Both the position numbers and the translations under genes were made by a program. The notes below the pieces were generated by a model. It did not search any database. It saw nothing but the letters and a program-made list of their open reading frames with translations, and was not told where the DNA came from. Of a DNA stretch of 11,306 nt, positions 7,087 to 11,306 are shown one piece after another (position 1 is the stretch's first letter; each line of letters opens with the position of its first letter). This DNA comes from Limnohabitans sp. (GTDB lineage: Bacteria; Pseudomonadota; Gammaproteobacteria; Burkholderiales; Burkholderiaceae_C), in contig JAKFXJ010000343.1 of NCBI GenBank assembly GCA_021731425.1, positions 1 through 11,306 on the forward strand, given 5' to 3'.

Positions 7087-8151
7087 ATGAAAACCTACCG
7101 CATCGCCACCATCCCCGGAGACGGCATTGGCAAAGAAGTCATCCCTGCAGGTCAAGAGGTCATGCAGGCCTTGGCGAAAGCCTGTGGCACCTTTGCTTTT
7201 GAGTTTGAAAACTTTGGCTGGGGCGGCGACTACTACCGCGAGCACGGCGTGATGATGCCCGCCGATGGCTTGGACGCGCTGCGGGGCAAAGACGCGATTT
7301 TGTTCGGCTCGGCCGGTGACCCGCACATCCCCGACCACATCACGCTGTGGGGCTTGCGCCTGAAGATTTGCCAAGGCTTTGACCAGTACGCCAACGTGCG
7401 GCCCACACGCATCTTGCCGGGCATCGATGCGCCTTTGAAGCGCTGCACGCCCCAAGACCTGGACTGGGTCATCGTGCGTGAGAACTCCGAAGGCGAATAC
7501 TCGGGCGTGGGCGGCCGGGTGCACCAAGGCCATCCGATTGAGGCGGCCACCGATGTGTCCATCATGACCCGTGCAGGCGTGGAGCGCATCTTGCGCTACG
7601 CCTTCAAGCTGGCGCAGTCACGCCCCCGCAAACTTCTAACCGTGGTGACCAAAAGCAACGCCCAGCGCCACGCCATGGTCATGTGGGACGAGATCGCGCT
7701 GCAGATTTCCAAAGAGTTTCCCGATGTGAAGTGGGACAAGGAACTGGTCGACGCGGCCACGGCCCGCATGGTCAACCGCCCTGCAACCCTGGACACCATC
7801 GTCGCCACCAATTTGCACGCCGACATCCTGAGCGACTTGGCAGCCGCTTTGGCGGGCAGCTTGGGCATTGCGCCCACCGGCAACATCGACCCCGAGCGCC
7901 GTTACCCCAGCATGTTCGAGCCGATCCACGGCTCGGCTTTCGACATCATGGGCAAAGGCCTGGCCAACCCGGTGGGCACGTTTTGGTCGGTGGTCATGCT
8001 GCTGGAACACATTGGTGAGCCCGCTGCGGCCCAGCGCCTGATGGCGGTCATCGAAAGCGTGACGGCCAACCCCGCCTTGCACACGGGCGACTTGGGCGGG
8101 AAAGCCCTAACGGTGGATGTCACCCAGGCTGTATGCAAGGCCTTGACTTGA
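7087..8151 (+). CDS. ttuC: Tartrate dehydrogenase/D-malate dehydrogenase (decarboxylating)
   Basis: This 354-residue enzyme belongs to the isocitrate/isopropylmalate dehydrogenase family, in the TtuC/DmlA branch. It oxidises D-malate to pyruvate plus CO2 and acts on tartrates to give oxaloglycolate or D-glycerate, with NAD and a divalent metal. Visible motifs are IPGDGIGKEV (9-18), NVRPTR (103-108, R105), VRENSEGEYSG (130-140, R131 and Y138), ATKSN-equivalent VTKSN (187-191, K189), D222, NLHADILSD (242-250, metal ligands D246 and D250) and HGSAFDIMGKGLANP (281-295). The dinucleotide-loop motif is usually HGSAPD; here Phe replaces Pro. No strong ribosome site precedes the ATG. The divergent LysR gene and the downstream glycerate kinase support a role in tartrate or D-malate use; which acid is preferred is not readable, so dmlA is an equally valid name. 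Confidence 0.9.
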   Translation: MKTYRIATIPGDGIGKEVIPAGQEVMQALAKACGTFAFEFENFGWGGDYYREHGVMMPADGLDALRGKDAILFGSAGDPHIPDHITLWGLRLKICQGFDQYANVRPTRILPGIDAPLKRCTPQDLDWVIVRENSEGEYSGVGGRVHQGHPIEAATDVSIMTRAGVERILRYAFKLAQSRPRKLLTVVTKSNAQRHAMVMWDEIALQISKEFPDVKWDKELVDAATARMVNRPATLDTIVATNLHADILSDLAAALAGSLGIAPTGNIDPERRYPSMFEPIHGSAFDIMGKGLANPVGTFWSVVMLLEHIGEPAAAQRLMAVIESVTANPALHTGDLGGKALTVDVTQAVCKALT

Positions 8152-8219
8152 GGCGATGATGTTGGACTGGATGCAGTTTGTCCATTTCCAGATGAGTGAA
8201 TTTTGGTCCCCTAATCTTT

Positions 8220-8225
8220 GAAAGG
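8220..8225 (+). promoter_or_regulatory. Ribosome binding site deciding the Bug protein start
   Basis: GAAAGG lies seven bases before the ATG at 8233. It supports that start over the in-frame TTG at 8218, and the ATG also gives a cleaner signal peptide. Confidence 0.6.
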
Positions 8226-8232
8226 TTTGAAC

Positions 8233-9222
8233 ATGCGCTCCCCACTTTTGCCGGTTTCCTTCGCTTGTGCTTTGCTCTTGTCTGCGAACGTGTTTGCACA
8301 AGACTACCCCTCGGCCAGCAAACCCATCACCTTCGTGCTGCCCTATGCCGCAGGCGGCCCCACCGACAAAGCCGCACGCGATCTGGCCCAAGCCATGAGC
8401 AAGGCCATGGGCGGCCACAGCATCGTGATCGACAACTCGGCAGGCGCTTCCGGCTCGATTGGGGCCAACAAAGTGGCCAAAGCGTCGGCCGATGGTTACA
8501 CGCTGCTGTTCACACACATCGCACAAGCCACTTTGCCGACCTTTTTCCGTAAATTGCCTTACAACGTCGAAAAAGACTTTGAGTACATCGGACTGGTCAG
8601 CGAAAACCCGATGAACCTGATCGGTCGCCCCAGCCTGCCCGCCAACAACATGGTCGAGTTGGTGAGCTGGATCAACGCCAACAAGGGCAAGATCAATATC
8701 GCCAACGCAGGTCCCGGCTCGGCCTCGCACCTGTGTGGCATGTTGTTCCAGTCCACCATCAAGGTGGACATGACCTCGGTGCCCTACAAAGGCACGGCCC
8801 CCGCAATGACCGACTTGATCGGTGGCCAGGTAGATTTGATGTGCGACCAAACCACGACCACGATCCCGCAGATTGAAGGCAAGAAGGTCAAATCATTTGC
8901 CGTGACCACGCCCACGCGTTTGAGCTCACCCGTGCTCAAGGACAACCCCACCATGCAGGAAGCTGGGCTCAAGGATTTCAGCGTCACGATTTGGCAAGGC
9001 CTGTATGCACCCAAGGGTACACCGGCACCGGTTCTGAAAAAGCTCAATGAAGCCCTGAAAGTGGCGGTCAAAGATCCCGACTTCATCCGCAAGCAAGATG
9101 CCGGTGGCGCCACAGTCATCAACGATGCCCGCAACGATCCAGCAGGTCACAAGGCCTTTGTCATGGCTGAGATTGCCAAGTGGGCACCTGTGATCAAAGC
9201 GGCGGGCGTTTACGCGGATTGA
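8233..9222 (+). CDS. Bug/TctC-family periplasmic solute-binding protein
   Basis: This 329-residue protein is a Bug-type extracytoplasmic receptor of the tripartite tricarboxylate transporter family, which binds organic acids in the periplasm. It has a short signal peptide with hydrophobic core FACALLLSANV and a likely cleavage after VFA (residue 22), leaving QDYPSASKPITFV. Family stretches are ITFVLPYAAGGPTDKAARDL (first ligand loop), DNSAGASGSIGANKVAKA, ADGYTLLF and VPYKGTAPAMTDLIGGQVDL (second loop and helix). There is no lipobox. It starts 81 bp after ttuC on the same strand and is followed by a terminator-like hairpin, so ttuC and this gene probably form one transcript. No TctA or TctB membrane genes are in the window, so it is an orphan receptor here. 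The ligand is likely tartrate, malate or a similar dicarboxylate, by context only. Confidence 0.92.
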   Translation: MRSPLLPVSFACALLLSANVFAQDYPSASKPITFVLPYAAGGPTDKAARDLAQAMSKAMGGHSIVIDNSAGASGSIGANKVAKASADGYTLLFTHIAQATLPTFFRKLPYNVEKDFEYIGLVSENPMNLIGRPSLPANNMVELVSWINANKGKINIANAGPGSASHLCGMLFQSTIKVDMTSVPYKGTAPAMTDLIGGQVDLMCDQTTTTIPQIEGKKVKSFAVTTPTRLSSPVLKDNPTMQEAGLKDFSVTIWQGLYAPKGTPAPVLKKLNEALKVAVKDPDFIRKQDAGGATVINDARNDPAGHKAFVMAEIAKWAPVIKAAGVYAD

Positions 9223-9243
9223 CGTCTTCATCTCATCCACATT

Positions 9244-9284
9244 AGGGTGCACGGGCCTCAGGGCTGGTGCACCCTTTTGGTTTT
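9244..9284 (+). terminator. Rho-independent-like terminator after the Bug gene
   Basis: AGGGTGCAC (9244-9252) and GTGCACCCT (9267-9275) form a perfect 9-bp stem with a 14-base loop, followed by TTTTGGTTTT. It begins 21 bp after the Bug stop. The loop is a little long and the T run is interrupted by GG, so termination may be partial. It separates ttuC-bug from the downstream kinase gene. Confidence 0.7.
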
Positions 9285-9349
9285 GATCAGGCGTTCATTC
9301 AAATGCCTTTATCCTTTGAGCCTGTTCTTTTGTACCCGACTGTCTGACC

Positions 9350-10648
9350 ATGACCGATCCCAAAACCGTGTTGCGCCGCCTCTTCGATGAGGCTGTGCAA
9401 CGCGCCTTGCCCCTGCACAACACCGCCGCCCATCTGCCTGCCCCACCCAAGGGCCGCACCCTGGTGTTGGGCGCAGGCAAAGCCGGTGGGGCGATGGCGC
9501 AGGCGGTGGAAGCCCTGTGGCCCCAGAACGCACCCCTATCGGGTTTGGTGGTCACGCGTTATGGCCACACGCCGCCGCGACCGGCCGGTTTGCCTTCGCG
9601 CATCGAGGTGGTCGAGGCCGCACACCCCGTGCCCGATGCGGCGGGCTTGCAAGCGGCCGAGCGGATTTTGCAATTGACCCAGGGCCTGACGGCCGATGAT
9701 TTGGTGTTGTGCCTGATCTCGGGTGGTGGCTCGTCGCTGTTGACCTTGCCCGCCGATGGCATGGACCTGCAAGTCAAGCAAGACATCAACCGCCAGCTGT
9801 TGGCCAGCGGCGCCAATATTTCTGAAATGAATTGCCTGCGCAAACACCTCTCGCGCATCAAAGGTGGGCGCTTGGCAGCGGCATGCAGCCCTGCGCGGGT
9901 GGTCACGCTCACCATCAGCGATGTGCCGGGCGACGACCCGTCCATCATCGCCAGCGGTCCCACAGTGCCCGATGCCAGCACCTGCGCGGATGCGTTGGCG
10001 ATTTTGCAGCGCTATGCGATCTCGGTGCCCGATGCGGTGCTCCAGGCTTTGCAGTCGGGCGTTTGGGAAACCCCTAAGCCTGGCTCACAAGTGTTTGTAG
10101 GGCACAGCGTGCACATGATCGCCACACCCCAGCAGTCGCTGGAGGCTGCTGCGGATGCCGCCCGCACGATGGGGCTCAATGCCTACATCTTGAGCGACGA
10201 GATCGAAGGTGAATCGCGCGAGGTCGGCAAGGTGCATGCCGCCATGGCCCGGGCTGCGGCCAAGGGCCTGGGGCCCTTCGTCAAGCCTTGTGTGATTTTG
10301 AGCGGCGGCGAGACCACGGTGACGATCAAGCCTCAGGCCGCTGGCACGCCCAAGGGGCGCGGCGGTCGTGCAGGCGAGTTTTGCCTGGGCCTGGCGCAAG
10401 CACTGCAAGGCCAAGCGGGCGTGTGGGCTTTGGCCGCTGACACCGATGGCATTGACGGCATTGAGGACAACGCCGGGGCGCAAGTGAGTCCCGACACGCT
10501 GGCCCGCGCCCTGGCACTGGGCCACAAAGTGGATACGCACCTGCAGCGCAACGACGCCTATGGTTTTTTTGAGCCCTTGGGCGATCTGGTCATCACAGGG
10601 CCGACACACACCAATGTGAACGACTTCAGGGCTATTTTGGTTCGGTGA
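9350..10648 (+). CDS. ttuD: Glycerate 2-kinase / TtuD-type protein (DUF4147-MOFRL)
   Basis: This 432-residue protein has the two-domain MOFRL glycerate kinase architecture. Visible motifs are VLGAGKAGGAMA (39-50, K44), LISGGGSSLLTLP (122-134), ISEMNCLRKHLSRIKGGRLA (157-176), ISDVPGDDPSIIASGPTVPD (189-208), then the C-terminal MOFRL part with ILSGGETTVTI (316-326), GRGGRAGEFCLGLA (336-349), ADTDGIDGIEDNAGA (363-377) and GPTHTNVND (417-425). The family phosphorylates D-glycerate to 2-phosphoglycerate; the homologue in Agrobacterium vitis tartrate operons was named TtuD and described as hydroxypyruvate reductase, so annotations differ. It would take D-glycerate from the TtuC reaction into glycolysis. 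It begins 127 bp after the Bug gene, past the terminator-like hairpin, with no clear ribosome site ahead of the ATG, so it may have its own promoter or depend on read-through. Confidence 0.9.
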   Translation: MTDPKTVLRRLFDEAVQRALPLHNTAAHLPAPPKGRTLVLGAGKAGGAMAQAVEALWPQNAPLSGLVVTRYGHTPPRPAGLPSRIEVVEAAHPVPDAAGLQAAERILQLTQGLTADDLVLCLISGGGSSLLTLPADGMDLQVKQDINRQLLASGANISEMNCLRKHLSRIKGGRLAAACSPARVVTLTISDVPGDDPSIIASGPTVPDASTCADALAILQRYAISVPDAVLQALQSGVWETPKPGSQVFVGHSVHMIATPQQSLEAAADAARTMGLNAYILSDEIEGESREVGKVHAAMARAAAKGLGPFVKPCVILSGGETTVTIKPQAAGTPKGRGGRAGEFCLGLAQALQGQAGVWALAADTDGIDGIEDNAGAQVSPDTLARALALGHKVDTHLQRNDAYGFFEPLGDLVITGPTHTNVNDFRAILVR

Positions 10649-10658
10649 TGCGGCGTTA

Positions 10659-10672
10659 TTGATTTGTGTCAA
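10659..10672 (+). promoter_or_regulatory. Putative FNR-type box
   Basis: TTGAT (10659-10663), four bases TTGT, then GTCAA (10668-10672) match the FNR/ANR/DNR consensus TTGAT-N4-ATCAA at nine of ten positions. It lies 38 bp upstream of the ATG of a Crp/Fnr-family gene and 10 bp after the ttuD stop. The position suggests control of that regulator, probably by itself. Confidence 0.55.
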
Positions 10673-10710
10673 AGCCCAAGGGTCGGGGCTCTGGCACATT
10701 CGGGTCCACC

Positions 10711-11306
10711 ATGTTGGATACTTCTTTGCCCCCATTGACCGAACCTGCAGCCTCCGTGGCGGCAGGCACCCTGTTGCTCAACCGAGGCGATGCGGTGGAC
10801 CGCATCGTGCACGTCATGCAGGGGCGTGTGGTGTTGGGGGTTATGGCCGATGGCCAGATGGCCCACCAGCTGGGCGTGGTGGATGGACCGTTTTGGCTCG
10901 AAGCGGCCTCGGGTTTGCTGGACTTGCCGCATGTGGTGGATGCCGTGGCCGAGACCGATGTGGATTTGCAGTTTGTGAGCGTGTCTGATTTTTTGGCCGA
11001 GGTGAAGCGTCTGCCCCAAGCCTCGCAAAACCTGCTCATGGACATGGCCCGCTCACAACGCCAACAAACCGAAATGGCCGTTAGCCGTTTGGCCAAAGAC
11101 GCCGATGCGCGTTGCGCCGAATGGCTGCTGCGCCATGCGCAGCCCGATGAAGGGGTGGGCGGTTTGGCCGTCAAATTGACCGAGCGCAAGCGCAACATTG
11201 CCGCGCAGTTGGGCATTGCCCCAGAAACTTTTTCTCGCGTGCTGCGCCACCTGCGCGAGCGCCAGCTCATCAGCGGCGGCGGCCGCGTCTTGGGACTGCC
11301 TAACCC
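10711..11306 (+). CDS. Crp/Fnr-family transcriptional regulator (3' end cut by window)
   Basis: Translation from the ATG at 10711 gives 198 residues and runs off the window edge. The N-terminal half has the beta-roll pattern of cyclic-nucleotide-binding-like domains (LLLNRGDAVDRIVHVMQGRVVLG, about 21-43) but no obvious cAMP-binding phosphate cassette and no FNR cysteine cluster; its only Cys is C135. A long helix follows (about 96-127), then a Crp-type winged helix: LTERKRNIAAQLGIAPETF (156-174) and SRVLRHLRERQLI (175-187), then the wing (GGGRVLGL). The recognition helix reads E172-x-x-S175-R176, the FNR pattern, rather than the CRP pattern. GTG at 10666, inside the FNR-type box, is an unlikely alternative start. 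Only a few residues are probably missing. The signal it senses is unknown. Confidence 0.85.
   Translation, partial: MLDTSLPPLTEPAASVAAGTLLLNRGDAVDRIVHVMQGRVVLGVMADGQMAHQLGVVDGPFWLEAASGLLDLPHVVDAVAETDVDLQFVSVSDFLAEVKRLPQASQNLLMDMARSQRQQTEMAVSRLAKDADARCAEWLLRHAQPDEGVGGLAVKLTERKRNIAAQLGIAPETFSRVLRHLRERQLISGGGRVLGLPN

Noticed and set aside
10656..11270. Minus-strand open frame of 204 codons at the right end
   Set aside because: The plus strand encodes a clear Crp-type winged helix through this region, and the minus-strand product is Ser/Arg-rich with no family resemblance.

Overview
The window looks like chromosome from a Burkholderiales-type betaproteobacterium, most plausibly Comamonadaceae. 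The basis is high G+C content, dense gene packing, strong third-position G/C bias, a Bug/TctC-type periplasmic binding protein, and protein families common in that order. This placement is an inference from style and gene content; no rRNA or other marker gene is present. I see no mobile element, CRISPR array or tRNA.

Layout. (1) 76-1148, minus strand: lrgA-lrgB, a two-gene membrane operon with a 4-base start/stop overlap. (2) 1344-3243, plus strand: a short-chain dehydrogenase followed 43 bp later by an AraC-family regulator. (3) 3254-6988, minus strand: a LysR regulator, then an M20D amidohydrolase, then an 8-oxoguanine-deaminase-like amidohydrolase, all in one direction and meeting the AraC gene tail to tail. 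(4) 7087-10648, plus strand, divergent from the LysR gene: tartrate/D-malate dehydrogenase (TtuC/DmlA type), a Bug solute-binding protein, a likely terminator, then a glycerate 2-kinase/TtuD. (5) 10711 to the window end, plus strand: an almost complete Crp/Fnr-family regulator cut by the window edge.

How the parts may work together. The LysR-ttuC divergent pair matches the dmlR-dmlA arrangement of E. coli. TtuC-type enzymes convert tartrates or D-malate to oxaloglycolate, D-glycerate or pyruvate, and TtuD would phosphorylate D-glycerate (or act on hydroxypyruvate). The Bug protein would bind an organic acid in the periplasm, but no TctA/TctB membrane partners are present. LrgAB is related to the plant plastid glycolate/glycerate translocator PLGG1, so it could move a small acid of the same pathway.

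The most interesting signal is regulatory. A 23-bp dyad with 6-bp arms and an 11-base spacer (T-N11-A, LysR type) overlaps the lysR start in the lysR-ttuC divergent region. A second 23-bp dyad of identical geometry, sharing the 7-base core CTCAGGT in the same orientation, lies 43 bp upstream of lrgA, about 5.8 kb away. This suggests one LysR protein controls both the ttuC operon and lrgAB. Separately, a near-consensus FNR-type box (TTGAT-N4-GTCAA) sits just upstream of the Crp/Fnr gene, whose recognition helix carries the FNR-type E-x-x-S-R pattern, suggesting autoregulation.
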